Origin: Arthrobacter sp. MSA 4-2
GTDB lineage: Bacteria; Actinomycetota; Actinomycetes; Actinomycetales; Micrococcaceae
Length of the DNA stretch: 64,000 nucleotides
Assembly (NCBI RefSeq): GCF_016405885.1
Contig: NZ_JAEKGC010000004.1
Location: 228,439-292,438 of the forward strand
Direction: 5' to 3'
The position numbers and the translations under genes were made by a program. Under the pieces are notes generated by a model. The model had not been told where the DNA came from and did not search any database. It worked only from the letters and a program-made list of their open reading frames with translations. Within the stretch, counting starts at the first letter, position 1. The number at the start of each line of letters is the position of its first letter. Below are positions 15,878 to 24,900 of this stretch, piece after piece.

Positions 15878-17149
15878 ATGAGTGTCCTGCGCGAGCTGCG
15901 CATGCAGCAGCCATCCGCCGCGGCGCGCTGGAGCTGGGACGCCTCGCTCGCTGCGCGGCTGGTCCTCGCCGTCACCGTCATCTCCACCCTGCTGATCGGG
16001 GCCAACCTCGCCACCCCGCTCTATCCGCTGATCTCCGCGAACCTGGGCCTTACTTCGTTCGACATCACGATGGCGTTCTCCGCCTACGTCCTCACGCTCG
16101 TGGCGGGGCTGCTGCTGGTCGGCCACTGGTCAGACCACATCGGCCGGCGGGCGGCCCTCGTCCTCGCGGTCCTGGTCGGGCTGCTCGGAGCCGCGGTCTT
16201 CGCCGGGGCGTCCTCGCTCGGCGGGCTGATCCTGGGACGGTCACTGCAGGGAGCCGCGGTGGCCCTTGCCACCGGTGCCAGCTCGGCCGCGCTGCGCGAC
16301 CTGCTGCCGCACCGCCCCGACTGGGCCTCGCGCTTCACGCTGCTGGCCTCCGCCGGGGGTGTGGCCGCCGGTCCGGTGATCGGCGGGGTGCTGTCGCTGC
16401 TGCCGGATCCCACCCGGACACCGTTCCTCGTCTACACGGCGGTGCTCACGGCGCTGCTGCTGCCGCTCCTGCTCCTCCGCGCCCGCCCGGCGATCCAGCC
16501 CGCCGCCGCCGCACGCCCCCTTACCGCCCTGCGTCCGCGCCGCCCCACCGTTTCGCGTGCCGCCCGCAACTCCTTCTGGATGGCCGCCGCCGTCGGATTC
16601 TTCAGCTTCAGCATCTTCGGATTCACCCTCAGCCTTGCGCCCACGTGGATCGCCTCGCTGGCCGGGACCGACGCCCGCCCCGTCATCGGCGTCCTGGCCG
16701 CGCTGGTCCTCGGCGCTTCGGCGGTGAGCCAGCTGCTCTTCCTCCGCGGCCGCTTCGTGGTGCCCGCCGGCCTCACCGCCATGGCCGCAGGCGTGGGCCT
16801 CCTCCCCGTGGCCGGTGCGCAGGGAAGCCTGCCCCTGCTGATCGGCTGCTGCGTCGCCGCCGGCCTGGGCCAGGGCATGGCCTTCCGTGTTGTCTTCAAC
16901 CGGGTCTCGCTGCAGGTGGAGGCGGCACTCCACGCCCAGATCATCAGCACCCTCTATGTCATCACCTACCTCGGCAGCGCCGTGCCCGTCCTGGGCCTCG
17001 GTGCCGCCGCCGCCTTCTGGGGCATCGACCCCGCCGTCGCGGGTTATGCGGCGGTGGTCGGCGGCGCCTGCACCATCCTGGCCGCGGTGGCCCTCGTGGG
17101 CGCCCTGCGCCAGCCCGCCGGGCCCGGCCCGGTGCAGCCCGCCGGCTGA
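15878..17149 (+). CDS. MFS transporter (drug/metabolite efflux type)
   Basis: This is a 423-aa major facilitator protein with 12 predicted helices. The MFS motif A is in the loop after helix 2 (GHWSDHIGRRAALVLAVLVG) and a motif-C-like stretch follows (SAGGVAAGPVIGGVLSLL). Start is the ATG at 15878 after AAAAGGAACGGGAAG. It is transcribed divergently from the Lrp/AsnC regulator with about 150 bp between, so amino-acid or metabolite export controlled by that regulator is a reasonable guess. The substrate cannot be told from sequence. Confidence 0.87.
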   Translation: MSVLRELRMQQPSAAARWSWDASLAARLVLAVTVISTLLIGANLATPLYPLISANLGLTSFDITMAFSAYVLTLVAGLLLVGHWSDHIGRRAALVLAVLVGLLGAAVFAGASSLGGLILGRSLQGAAVALATGASSAALRDLLPHRPDWASRFTLLASAGGVAAGPVIGGVLSLLPDPTRTPFLVYTAVLTALLLPLLLLRARPAIQPAAAARPLTALRPRRPTVSRAARNSFWMAAAVGFFSFSIFGFTLSLAPTWIASLAGTDARPVIGVLAALVLGASAVSQLLFLRGRFVVPAGLTAMAAGVGLLPVAGAQGSLPLLIGCCVAAGLGQGMAFRVVFNRVSLQVEAALHAQIISTLYVITYLGSAVPVLGLGAAAAFWGIDPAVAGYAAVVGGACTILAAVALVGALRQPAGPGPVQPAG

Positions 17150-17285
17150 TCCGACCGGCTGACCCCCGCCGGATGACACCGCACGGCAGGCACCCTGCCC
17201 GCGCGGGCTGTCAGTCCAACCCCGCCGCCCGTGGTGGCGCCGTGCCGGGGACACCCCGGCCGGTTTGTTTTGTAGGCTGGTCGGT

Positions 17286-18227
17286 ATGCAGCCTCACGAG
17301 CCGGACGCCGGCGCCCCCGAGGAATTTGTCGGACTCGATATCGGCGGCTCGAAGACCCACGGAATCCTCTGGCGGGGCTCCGTGGTGGCAGCCGAGGCGA
17401 AGGCCGGCAGCGCGAACGTGCAGAACGTCAGCGCCGCCGAGGCCTCCGACAACCTCGCCCAGCTCTTCGCCCAGCTCGGCGGGCGGCGCATCGGCACAGT
17501 CATCGCCGGTTCCGGAGGCATCGACACGGAGGACGACGCCGCCCGGCTGCGCGGACTTATCGCGCCCTTCGCGCCGGGCGCGGATATCGACGTCGTCCAC
17601 GACACTCGCCTGATCCTGGCCGCGGGCGGGGCGGCCACCGGCATCGCCGTGATCGCGGGCACCGGATCGGCGGCGTGGGGGATCACGGCCGACGGGCGCG
17701 AGGCGCGCTCCGGGGGCTGGGGCTACCTGCTCGGCGATGAGGGAAGCGGCTACTGGCTGACCCGCGAGGCCATCCGCCGCACGCTGCACCGCTTCAACCT
17801 CGCCCAGGAGGCGGGCGAGCTCGGCCGGCGCATCCTCGAGGTGAACTCGGTGACCTCCCCGACCGAACTCATTGGCCTGTTCCACTCCGACCTGGGCCGC
17901 CGGCACTGGGCCTCCCAGTCGCCGGTGGTCTTCGCCGCGGCTGCCGCCGGTGACGAAGAGGCCCGTTCCCTCATTGAGACGGCCGGCGCCGACCTGGCCG
18001 GGCTGGTAGCGGACATCGTGTCGGTGATCGGCGTGCCCGGCCCCGTGGTCATCGGGGGCGGCCTCGCCGTCCACCAGCCGACACTCCAGCAGGCCATCCG
18101 GCGCCCGCTCGCGGCGGCCGGCGTCACCGACGTGGTGTTCCTGACCCAGGACCCGGTGCTCGGGGCCGACTTCATCCGCTGGACCCGCAGCGGCAGGTCC
18201 GCGGCGGGTGAAGCGGCCCCGCTCTAG
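17286..18227 (+). CDS. BadF/BadG/BcrA/BcrD-type ATPase, N-acetylglucosamine kinase-like
   Basis: This is a 313-aa ASKHA-fold kinase. The phosphate-1 motif is GLDIGGSKTHGILW near the N-terminus, followed by AGSGGIDTEDD, the phosphate-2 region VIAGTGSAAWGI, the family stretch GGWGYLLGDEGSGYWLTREA, and the adenosine motif PVVIGGGLAVHQP. These match GlcNAc/glucosamine kinase-like members, which phosphorylate amino sugars with ATP. The ATG at 17286 follows TAGGCT (17273-17278) by 7 nt, suggesting a leaderless mRNA. The substrate is inferred. Confidence 0.88.
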   Translation: MQPHEPDAGAPEEFVGLDIGGSKTHGILWRGSVVAAEAKAGSANVQNVSAAEASDNLAQLFAQLGGRRIGTVIAGSGGIDTEDDAARLRGLIAPFAPGADIDVVHDTRLILAAGGAATGIAVIAGTGSAAWGITADGREARSGGWGYLLGDEGSGYWLTREAIRRTLHRFNLAQEAGELGRRILEVNSVTSPTELIGLFHSDLGRRHWASQSPVVFAAAAAGDEEARSLIETAGADLAGLVADIVSVIGVPGPVVIGGGLAVHQPTLQQAIRRPLAAAGVTDVVFLTQDPVLGADFIRWTRSGRSAAGEAAPL

Positions 18228-18236
18228 ACTTCTCCG
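18225..18236 (+). promoter_or_regulatory. -10 element overlapping the upstream stop codon (leaderless Nudix promoter)
   Basis: TAGACT at 18225-18230 contains the TAG stop of the kinase gene and lies 6 nt before the Nudix ATG at 18237. This places the predicted transcription start at or next to the start codon. No good -35 is visible. Confidence 0.5.
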
Positions 18237-18704
18237 ATGAGCGAAGTCGGAACCGGACCGCCGGCCTGGGATGTCCGCGTCGGAGCCTACGGCGTGATCG
18301 TCGACGGCAGCCGGATCCTGCTGGCCCATTGGAACGAAAAGGGCGCCTCGGGCTGGACCCTCCCAGGAGGCGGCCTGGAGTTCGGCGAGGACGCCCCTGC
18401 GGCCGCCGTCCGGGAGATCCGGGAGGAGACCGGGTACGACGCCGAACTGGGGAACCTGCTCGGGGTCGACAGCTTCTTCGTTCCGCCCGAGCGCCGCCTC
18501 AGCGGCACCCCCCGCCCGCTGCACGCCCTGCGCATCATCTACGCGGCCCGCGTGGTCTCCGGAGCGCTCACCCACGAGGCCGGGGGTTCGACGGACGAGG
18601 CGGCGTGGGTGGAACTGGGCGAGGTGGCCGCCCTGCGCCGGGTGGAGCTTGTCGACGTCGGGCTCCGGCTCTATTCCCAGCAGACCGGCCGCGGATTAGC
18701 ATAG
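18237..18704 (+). CDS. Nudix hydrolase
   Basis: This 155-aa Nudix-fold pyrophosphohydrolase has the full Nudix box GGGLEFGEDAPAAAVREI continuing REETGYD, with all Glu and Arg ligands for Mg2+ intact. The preceding WTLPGG and following RIIYAARV strands are normal. Such proteins clear oxidised nucleotides, NDP-sugars or cofactors; the substrate cannot be assigned. The start lies 9 bp after the kinase stop and directly behind a -10 box. RsgA follows 55 bp downstream. Confidence 0.92.
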   Translation: MSEVGTGPPAWDVRVGAYGVIVDGSRILLAHWNEKGASGWTLPGGGLEFGEDAPAAAVREIREETGYDAELGNLLGVDSFFVPPERRLSGTPRPLHALRIIYAARVVSGALTHEAGGSTDEAAWVELGEVAALRRVELVDVGLRLYSQQTGRGLA

Positions 18705-18759
18705 GCACCGGCGGCGCAGGGCCCCAACTGGCCGCCCGCCTGAGGGGAGGCCCGGACCG

Positions 18760-19833
18760 TTGGCCACGCTTGAGGACTACGGGTACACCGACGGGGTGCG
18801 CCGCCGTTTCGAATCCCACTTCCACGCGCCCTTTCCCGCCCCGCGTCCGGCTGTGGACCCCGGGCCTGAGCCCGAGCCCGTGCCGGAGACGGAGCAGCAG
18901 GGGTTGCGGCCCGCCCGCGTGGTGCGCGTTGATCGCCGGCAGCTGCTCGTGGCGGAGGCCGGCGGGCTCGTCAGCGTTCCGGCCGCCGGGTCCGCCGCCA
19001 TCGGTGACTGGGTGTCGCTGAGCGGGAGACCCGACCGGGTGGAAGGGGTGCTTCCCCGCACCGGGGTCCTGCAGCGCAAGAAGGCCCACGATCCCCTCTC
19101 ACAGGCCCAGATCGTCGCGGCCAATGTGGAGGTGGCGCTGATCGCGGTGCCCATCGACCGGCCCCTCTCAACGAACCGGCTGGAGCGCACCCTCGTGGCC
19201 GCCAGGGATTCGGGGGCGCGGCCCCTGGTGGTCCTGACCAAGGCGGACCTCACCGGCGTGCACGACGCCGTAGTGGGCGCCACCGTGCAGCAGGCGGGAA
19301 CCGCCGAGGTGATCACCACCTCCGCCCTGACCGGGGACGGCTGCGGGACCCTCGCCGCCAGCCTCCGGCCCGGGGAGACCTGCGTGCTGGTCGGCCCGTC
19401 GGGCGCCGGGAAATCCTCACTGGTCAACGCCCTGGTGGGCGAGCAGGTGCAGGATGCGGGCCGGGTGCGGGCCGGTGACGGAAAGGGCAGGCACACCACC
19501 ACGGCACGCACCCTGATCCCCCTAGGGGACGGTGTGGTGCTGATCGACACGCCCGGACTCCGCGGATTCGCCCTCTGGGACGCCGACGAGGGGCTCGACG
19601 CCGAATTCGGCGACATCACCGGCCTCGCTTCCGGCTGCCGGTTTCGGGACTGCGCCCACGACGGCGAACCAGGGTGTGCCGTCGCCGCGGCCCTCGCGGA
19701 CGGATCGCTCGAACCACGCCGGTTCGCCAGCTACCAGCGGATGGCCGCCGAACTCGCCGCCCTGCACCGCCGCCAGGACGCGGCGCGCCGCAGTCGTGCC
19801 GGGCACGGCCGGACCGCCGGACGCCCCCGGTAG
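18760..19833 (+). CDS. rsgA: Small ribosomal subunit biogenesis GTPase RsgA
   Basis: RsgA is a circularly permuted GTPase that acts in late 30S subunit maturation. The order of motifs shows the permutation: the OB fold comes first, then G4 TKAD (160-163), the P-loop GPSGAGKSS (212-220), G3 DTPG (263-266), and the zinc knuckle Cys293, Cys298, His300, Cys306 near the C-terminus. The 357-aa length fits actinobacterial members, which have an extra Pro/Glu-rich N-terminal stretch. The start is TTG at 18760 with GAGGGGAGG about 9 nt upstream. A basic tail follows the zinc domain. Confidence 0.95.
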   Translation: MATLEDYGYTDGVRRRFESHFHAPFPAPRPAVDPGPEPEPVPETEQQGLRPARVVRVDRRQLLVAEAGGLVSVPAAGSAAIGDWVSLSGRPDRVEGVLPRTGVLQRKKAHDPLSQAQIVAANVEVALIAVPIDRPLSTNRLERTLVAARDSGARPLVVLTKADLTGVHDAVVGATVQQAGTAEVITTSALTGDGCGTLAASLRPGETCVLVGPSGAGKSSLVNALVGEQVQDAGRVRAGDGKGRHTTTARTLIPLGDGVVLIDTPGLRGFALWDADEGLDAEFGDITGLASGCRFRDCAHDGEPGCAVAAALADGSLEPRRFASYQRMAAELAALHRRQDAARRSRAGHGRTAGRPR

Positions 19834-19949
19834 GCGACCAGCCCGCCCGCCCCGCCGCCTGTGCTCCCGCCGGTGCCCCCGAGTCAGCTACCCCGCGTCA
19901 TGTAGCTGTGATGGCCTTCACATTCGACGAGATTGGGCAATACGGAACC

Positions 19950-19977
19950 TTGATTGCCGCGAACCCCTCGCTAGACT
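19950..19977 (+). promoter_or_regulatory. Sigma-70-like promoter of the opuC operon
   Basis: A TTGATT -35 (19950-19955) is followed after 16 bp by a TAGACT -10 (19972-19977). This gives a 5' leader of about 80 nt before the ATP-binding gene, unlike the leaderless starts common elsewhere in this window. The leader may host osmotic control, but no specific operator is recognised. Confidence 0.55.
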
Positions 19978-20063
19978 TCTAATTCGACCCGATTGACAAG
20001 ACCCAGTCCGGTGGTGACGGGCCGGTCAGCCGGCAGGCTCCTGCCACGAAAGGCAAGGCTCCA

Positions 20064-21233
20064 ATGACAACCGAGACTTCATCGCGCAGCGCAGGGGGCG
20101 CGGCCCTCAGGCCGATGATCGAACTGCGCGGGGTGACGAAGACGTACCCCGGCGGCCAGACAGCGGTGAACAACCTCAGCCTGGACATTGACCGCGGAGC
20201 CATCACCGTCCTCGTTGGCCCTTCCGGCTGCGGCAAGACCACCACCATGCGCATGATCAACCGCATGGTGGAGCCGACCTCCGGGGCCGTGCTGGTCGAC
20301 GGGGAGGACATCGCGGACCGCAAGGCCTCCGACCTGAGGCGCTCGATGGGGTACGTCATGCAGTCCTCCGGTCTGCTGCCGCACCGCACCGTCCTGGATA
20401 ACATCGCGACCGTGCCCCGCCTCAACGGTGTGCCGCGGAAAGACGCGAGGGCCCGCGCGACCGAACTGCTCGAAGTCGTCGGGCTCGCCCCGGACCTCGG
20501 CCGGCGCTACCCGGCTCAGCTGTCAGGCGGCCAGCAGCAACGCGTCGGGGTCGCCCGGGCGCTCGCCGCCGACCCGCCGATCCTGCTGATGGACGAACCG
20601 TTCAGCGCCGTGGACCCCGTGGTGCGCCAAGAACTCCAGGAGGAACTCCTGCGCCTGCAGCGCGACCTGGCCAAGACCATCGTCTTCGTCACCCACGACA
20701 TCGACGAGGCGACGATCCTCGGCGACAAAGTCGCCGTCCTGAACATCGGCGGAGTGCTCGCCCAGTACGCCACCCCCGAGGAAATCCTGCGCGCGCCGGT
20801 CAGCGACTTTGTGGCGGGCTTCGTTGGGCGCGACCGCGGGTTCCGCCACCTGTCCTTCCAGGAGGGCGAGGGCGTGCGCATCCACCCCATCCAGACCATC
20901 GAGGTCGACCAGCTCGGCGATCCGGACGCGGCCGTCACCTCCCCGTGGACCCTCGCCGTCGACGCCGGCGGCCGCCCCCAGGGGTGGGTGCCGCAGAACC
21001 GGCGCTCCGCCATCCGGGACACGGCGGACCTCGTTCCCGGCGGGTCCCTGTACCGGCGCGGGGACACCCTGCGGCGGGCGCTGGACGCGGCACTGTCGGC
21101 GCCCTCCGGCCTCGGCGTGGCCGTCGACGACGAAGGGCGCGTCGTGGGAGCGGTCCGGGCCGGCGAAATCCTCGAACTCATCGAGGACGCACGGGTGAAC
21201 CGCGGCCGTGCCAACTACAACACGGCGGTGTAG
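20064..21233 (+). CDS. opuCA: Glycine betaine/carnitine/choline ABC transporter, ATP-binding protein
   Basis: This is the ATPase of an osmoprotectant (OpuC/ProV-type) importer, 389 aa. It shows Walker A GPSGCGKTT (52-60), the ABC signature LSGGQ (153-157), and Walker B ILLMDEPFSAVDP with the H-loop in FVTHDIDEA. The C-terminal 130 residues form the CBS-like domain typical of OpuCA, which senses ionic strength in homologues. Start is ATG 20064 after AAAGGCAAGG. The permease gene starts 3 bp after its stop, so this is the first gene of a five-gene osmoprotectant unit. Confidence 0.92.
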   Translation: MTTETSSRSAGGAALRPMIELRGVTKTYPGGQTAVNNLSLDIDRGAITVLVGPSGCGKTTTMRMINRMVEPTSGAVLVDGEDIADRKASDLRRSMGYVMQSSGLLPHRTVLDNIATVPRLNGVPRKDARARATELLEVVGLAPDLGRRYPAQLSGGQQQRVGVARALAADPPILLMDEPFSAVDPVVRQELQEELLRLQRDLAKTIVFVTHDIDEATILGDKVAVLNIGGVLAQYATPEEILRAPVSDFVAGFVGRDRGFRHLSFQEGEGVRIHPIQTIEVDQLGDPDAAVTSPWTLAVDAGGRPQGWVPQNRRSAIRDTADLVPGGSLYRRGDTLRRALDAALSAPSGLGVAVDDEGRVVGAVRAGEILELIEDARVNRGRANYNTAV

Positions 21234-21236
21234 GGG

Positions 21237-21929
21237 ATGGACTGGTTCCTCGCGAACATTGACTTCATCGCCGGCCTCACCGGCCAGCACCTGATCCAGT
21301 CCGTGGTGCCGCTGGTCCTCGCAGTGGTTTTTGCGGTGCCGTTGGCCCAGCTGGCCCGGTTGAACCGCACCGTCGGCGGGGTGATCCTGACGCTGTCCTC
21401 GATCCTCTACACCATCCCGTCCCTCGCGATGTTCGTCTTCCTGCCGCTGATCCTGGGCACGAGCATCATCAGCCCGGTCAACGTCATCGTCGCGCTGACC
21501 ATTTACGCGGTGGCCCTGCTGGTGCGTTCCACCCTCGATGCCCTGGAATCCATCGACGACGGCGTGCGCCAGGCCGCCGTCGCCATGGGCTTCACCCCGG
21601 TGCGGCGCTTCCTCACGGTTGACTTTCCCCTGTCGATCCCGGTGCTCTTCGCCGGGCTGCGGGTCATCTCGGTGACGAACATTTCGCTGGTCAGCGTCGG
21701 GGCGCTGATCGGCGTCTCGAGCCTCGGGACGCTGTTCACCGACGGGCTCTTCCGGTCCTTCCCCACGGAGATTGCCGTCGGCATCCTCATCACGCTGGTG
21801 CTGGCCCTCGTGATGGACCTGGTCCTGGTCGCGCTGGAACGGCTCGTCACCCCGTGGCGCAGGCAGGCCCCGGCGAAGGGGCGCACCCCCGAAACCGTCG
21901 CGGTCGAGGCGTACCGGGTGGGTGCCTGA
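21237..21929 (+). CDS. opuCB: Glycine betaine/choline ABC transporter permease
   Basis: This 230-aa inner-membrane permease has about six helices. The binding-protein-dependent transport signature includes RSTLDALESIDDGVRQAAVA followed by MGFTP. It forms the translocation pore with the second permease. Start is the ATG at 21237, 3 bp after the ATPase stop. The stop overlaps the next start by one base (TGATG). The C-terminal tail is basic and hydrophilic. The role is clear from family and operon position. Confidence 0.92.
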   Translation: MDWFLANIDFIAGLTGQHLIQSVVPLVLAVVFAVPLAQLARLNRTVGGVILTLSSILYTIPSLAMFVFLPLILGTSIISPVNVIVALTIYAVALLVRSTLDALESIDDGVRQAAVAMGFTPVRRFLTVDFPLSIPVLFAGLRVISVTNISLVSVGALIGVSSLGTLFTDGLFRSFPTEIAVGILITLVLALVMDLVLVALERLVTPWRRQAPAKGRTPETVAVEAYRVGA

Positions 21930-22678
21930 TGGATTACACAAGCGACAACCTGTTCGCCCAGATGGGCCAGTGGCTCGTTGCCCCCGAAAACTGGTCGGGG
22001 GAGCGGGGGATCCCCACGCGGATTCTTGAGCATCTGGGCTACACCGGCCTCACCATGCTCATCGCCCTGGCGATCGCCGTCCCTGTCGGGCTGTATGTCG
22101 GCCACACCGGCAGGGGCCGGGTCGTCATCGTCTCCGGGATCGGGATCCTGCGGGCGCTGCCGACCCTCGGCATGGTCTTCCTGTTCGTGCTGCTGGCCGG
22201 GCTTGGCCTGCTGCCGCCGATCTGGGCGCTGGTGCTCCTGGCGGTCCCTCCGGTGCTCAGCGGCGTGTACGCCGGCATCGCCTCGGTGAACCGGGATACC
22301 GTCGACGCAGCTCGGGCCATGGGCATGAGCGAGGCGCAAATCCTCTTCCGGGTCGAGGTGCCCAATGGGCTGCCCGTCATCCTGGGTGGGGTGCGGGCGG
22401 CGGTGCTGCAGGTCGTGGCGACCGTCGCCGTCGTCGCCTACATCAATCTCGGCGGGCTGGGCGTGTTCCTCGTCGAGGGCACCCAGCTGCGCGACTACGG
22501 GCGCCTCTTCGGAGGTGCGGTGGTCATTGGCGTGGTCGCGATCGCCGTCGACCTCCTCATGGCGCTCGTCCAAAAGTTTGCCGTTTCACCGGGGCTGCGG
22601 ACCAGCCGCGGACCGGTGGGAACACAGGATTCTGGCCGGCAGAAGGCCGTCGCCAGTGCACAAGGAGGAACAACATGA
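21929..22678 (+). CDS. opuCD: Glycine betaine/choline ABC transporter permease, second subunit
   Basis: This is a 249-aa permease with about six helices and the EAA-like loop NRDTVDAARAMGMSEAQILF. It starts at the ATG at 21929, overlapping the previous stop by one base; an in-frame reading further upstream overlaps the first permease and is not supported. Its own stop overlaps the start of the binding-protein gene (ATGA), so translation is coupled through the operon. Its last 70 bases resemble the DNA just before the second binding-protein gene. Confidence 0.92.
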   Translation: MDYTSDNLFAQMGQWLVAPENWSGERGIPTRILEHLGYTGLTMLIALAIAVPVGLYVGHTGRGRVVIVSGIGILRALPTLGMVFLFVLLAGLGLLPPIWALVLLAVPPVLSGVYAGIASVNRDTVDAARAMGMSEAQILFRVEVPNGLPVILGGVRAAVLQVVATVAVVAYINLGGLGVFLVEGTQLRDYGRLFGGAVVIGVVAIAVDLLMALVQKFAVSPGLRTSRGPVGTQDSGRQKAVASAQGGTT

Positions 22679-23634
22679 CGAACCTGTCAGTACACCGCGC
22701 CGGACGGCGCGCTTTGACGGGGCTGGCCCTGACGGGCCTGCTGGCGTTGACTGCCTGCGGTGCGAACAGCGACCCCGCGGCCGAGCCGGAGGAAACTTCG
22801 GGCGGCGGCGGTTCCGTTGTCATCGGGTCGGCTGATTTCCCTGAAAGCCAGATCATCGCCGAAATCTATGCCGGCGCTCTGAAGGCCGAGGGGATCGACG
22901 CGAGCACGAAGCTGAACATCGGATCCCGGGAAATCTACTACAGCGCCGTTGAGGAAGGCTCGGTCGACATCGTGCCCGACTACAGCGGCAACCTCCTGCT
23001 GTTCGTGGATCCCAAGGCGACGGCGGAATCCCCCGAGGACATTGCGGAGGCCCTGCCGGAGGCGCTCGAGGCGAAGTCTGCGGACGTCAACCTCGGCATC
23101 CTCGAGCCGTCCGAGGCCGAGAACAAGGACGCGATGATTGTCACCCCAGCGACCGCCGAGGAATACGGACTGAAGTCCATCGCGGACATGGCGGAGGTCT
23201 GCGATGAGCTCACCATCGGAGCCCCGAGCACCTTCCAGGAGCGCTCCTACGGCCTGCCCGGCCTCAAGGAAAAGTACGGGTGCGAGCCGGGAGGCTTCGA
23301 GTCGATCAACGACGGCGGCGGGGCCGTCACCCTGGAGGCGCTCCTCAATGACGACGTCCAGGTGGTTGACATCTACACCACGACCCCGTCGATCGAGGAC
23401 AACGATCTGGTGGTCCTTGAGGACCCCGAGAACCTGTTCATCGCCCAGCAGGTCATCCCGCTGGTCAACCTGGACACCGTGAACGAGGACGCCCAGGACG
23501 TGCTCAACGAGGTCTCGTCCCAGCTGACCACCGAGGACCTCATCGACCTCAACCGCCAGGTCAGCGGCGACGAGAAGCGCAATCCGGCAGACGCGGCAGC
23601 GGACTGGCTGGAGGAAAAGGGCCTCGCCGGCTAA
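22675..23634 (+). CDS. opuCC: Osmoprotectant ABC transporter substrate-binding lipoprotein (copy 1)
   Basis: This is a 319-aa glycine betaine/choline-binding protein. The N-terminal signal peptide ends in the lipobox LLALTACG with lipidated Cys28, so the protein is tethered outside the membrane. The OpuAC-type fold is shown by VVIGSADFPESQIIAEIYAG, IVPDYSGNLLLF and FESINDGGGAVTLEALL. It is translationally coupled to the permease gene and has AAGGAGG upstream. A close paralogue of identical length follows 230 bp downstream. Confidence 0.93.
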   Translation: MTNLSVHRAGRRALTGLALTGLLALTACGANSDPAAEPEETSGGGGSVVIGSADFPESQIIAEIYAGALKAEGIDASTKLNIGSREIYYSAVEEGSVDIVPDYSGNLLLFVDPKATAESPEDIAEALPEALEAKSADVNLGILEPSEAENKDAMIVTPATAEEYGLKSIADMAEVCDELTIGAPSTFQERSYGLPGLKEKYGCEPGGFESINDGGGAVTLEALLNDDVQVVDIYTTTPSIEDNDLVVLEDPENLFIAQQVIPLVNLDTVNEDAQDVLNEVSSQLTTEDLIDLNRQVSGDEKRNPADAAADWLEEKGLAG

Positions 23635-23668
23635 GAGCCCGGGCAACCGGTCTCCTCGGCGGGCAGCA

Positions 23669-23705
23669 CCTTCGGCAGGGGCGCAGTACCGGTCCCTGCC
23701 GAAGG
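23669..23705 (+). terminator. Hairpin downstream of first binding-protein gene
   Basis: A perfect 12-bp inverted repeat (CCTTCGGCAGGG 23669-23680 with CCCTGCCGAAGG 23694-23705, 13-nt loop) lies 35 bp past the stop codon. It lacks a T-run, so it may slow or attenuate transcription, or protect the mRNA 3' end, rather than terminate fully. Confidence 0.5.
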
Positions 23706-23761
23706 GGCGGTGGTCCCCGGCGTGTTTGACATCGCCGCGGGCCTCCTCATGAGCCCGGTCC

Positions 23762-23799
23762 ACGATCCGCCCCGCCGGCAAAACGGCGGGGCGGATCGT
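23762..23799 (+). terminator. Second strong hairpin between the two binding-protein genes
   Basis: A perfect 16-bp stem (23762-23777 pairing with 23784-23799, GC-rich core CCGCCCCGCCG) closes a GCAAAA loop. It is a very stable structure without a T-run. Together with the upstream hairpin it probably separates expression of the two binding-protein copies. Confidence 0.55.
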
Positions 23800-23864
23800 A
23801 GGCCGGTGGCACTACAGGAACCTGGCCGGCGGTCCGCCGCCGCCAGCGGACCAGGAGGAAAACC

Positions 23865-24824
23865 ATGAAGAAACTTTCTGCCCTGCACGCCGGACGGCTC
23901 ACCCTTTCGGGGCTGGCCCTGACGGGCGTGCTGGCGGTGACGGCCTGCGGTGGGAACAGTGACCCCGCCGCAGGACCAGGTGGTGATGGGGCCGGCGGCA
24001 CCATCGTCGTGGGGTCGGCCGACTTTCCCGAGAGCCAGATCATTGCGGAAATCTATGCCGGAGCCCTGAACGCCGAGGGCATCGACGCGAGCACGAAGCT
24101 GAACATCGGTTCGCGGGAGATCTATTTGGCGGCCGTGGCGGAGGGCTCGGTCCAGGTTGTTCCCGACTACAGCGGCAACCTGCTGCTGTTCTCGGACCCC
24201 CAGTCCACCGCCCAGGCCCCGGAGGAGATCGTCGAGGCCCTGCCCGATGCCCTGAAGACGAAGTTCCCGGAGGCCGACCTCGGCGTTCTCGAGGCCTCCG
24301 AGGCCGAGAACAGGGACGCAATGGTCGTCACGAGGGAGACGGCCGAGAAGTACGGGCTGACGTCGATCGCCGATATGGCCGAGGTCTGCGACGAGCTGAC
24401 CATCGGCGCGCCCGGCACGTTCCGGGAGCGGCCCTATGGGCTGCCCGGGCTCAAGGAGAAATACGGCTGCGAGCCTGCGGGCTTCGAGGCCATCAACGAC
24501 GGCGGCGGAGCCATTACGGTGGAGGCACTGTTGAGCGACGACATCCAGGTGGCCGATATCTTCACCACCACGCCGTCCATCGTGGACAACGACCTCGTGG
24601 TGCTCGAGGATCCCAAGAACAACTGGCTTGCCCAGCAGGTCCTGCCCGTGGTGAACATGGGCACCGTCGGAGAGGACGCGCGGGCGGTCCTCAACGAGGT
24701 GTCGGCGGAGCTGACCACGGAGGACCTGATCAACCTCAACCGCCAGGTCAGCGGGGATGAGAAGCGCAACCCGTCCGACGCGGCGGCGGGCTGGCTTGAG
24801 GAGAAGGGCCTGGCCGGCTCCTGA
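23865..24824 (+). CDS. opuCC: Osmoprotectant ABC transporter substrate-binding lipoprotein (copy 2)
   Basis: This 319-aa paralogue of the preceding gene matches it at most positions, including the lipobox with Cys28, SADFPESQIIAEIYAG, NIGSREIY, PDYSGNLLLF and the C-terminal RQVSGDEKRNP block. Differences cluster in the linker after the lipobox and around residues 130-150. The DNA just upstream (GGCCGGTGG, CTGGCCGGC, CAGGAGGAAAACC) also resembles the DNA before copy 1, so a unit including the permease 3' end was duplicated. The copy may bind a different compatible solute. Two hairpins in the gap suggest separate expression. Confidence 0.92.
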   Translation: MKKLSALHAGRLTLSGLALTGVLAVTACGGNSDPAAGPGGDGAGGTIVVGSADFPESQIIAEIYAGALNAEGIDASTKLNIGSREIYLAAVAEGSVQVVPDYSGNLLLFSDPQSTAQAPEEIVEALPDALKTKFPEADLGVLEASEAENRDAMVVTRETAEKYGLTSIADMAEVCDELTIGAPGTFRERPYGLPGLKEKYGCEPAGFEAINDGGGAITVEALLSDDIQVADIFTTTPSIVDNDLVVLEDPKNNWLAQQVLPVVNMGTVGEDARAVLNEVSAELTTEDLINLNRQVSGDEKRNPSDAAAGWLEEKGLAGS

Positions 24825-24900
24825 TCCCGGCCGGTACTTCTTCCGGGCCCCGGCACGCGGCAATTCCGGGTCCGGGCCCCTGCTGTGGCATCCTGAACGA

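Noticed and set aside
19912..19980. Short plus-strand peptide starting ATGGCCTTCACATTC before opuCA
   Set aside because: It coincides with the -35/-10 promoter elements and has no ribosome-binding site.
23726..23754. TTGACA as a promoter for the second binding-protein gene
   Set aside because: A consensus -35 is present but no acceptable -10 lies 16-18 bp downstream (ATGAGC), so it is not listed as a promoter.
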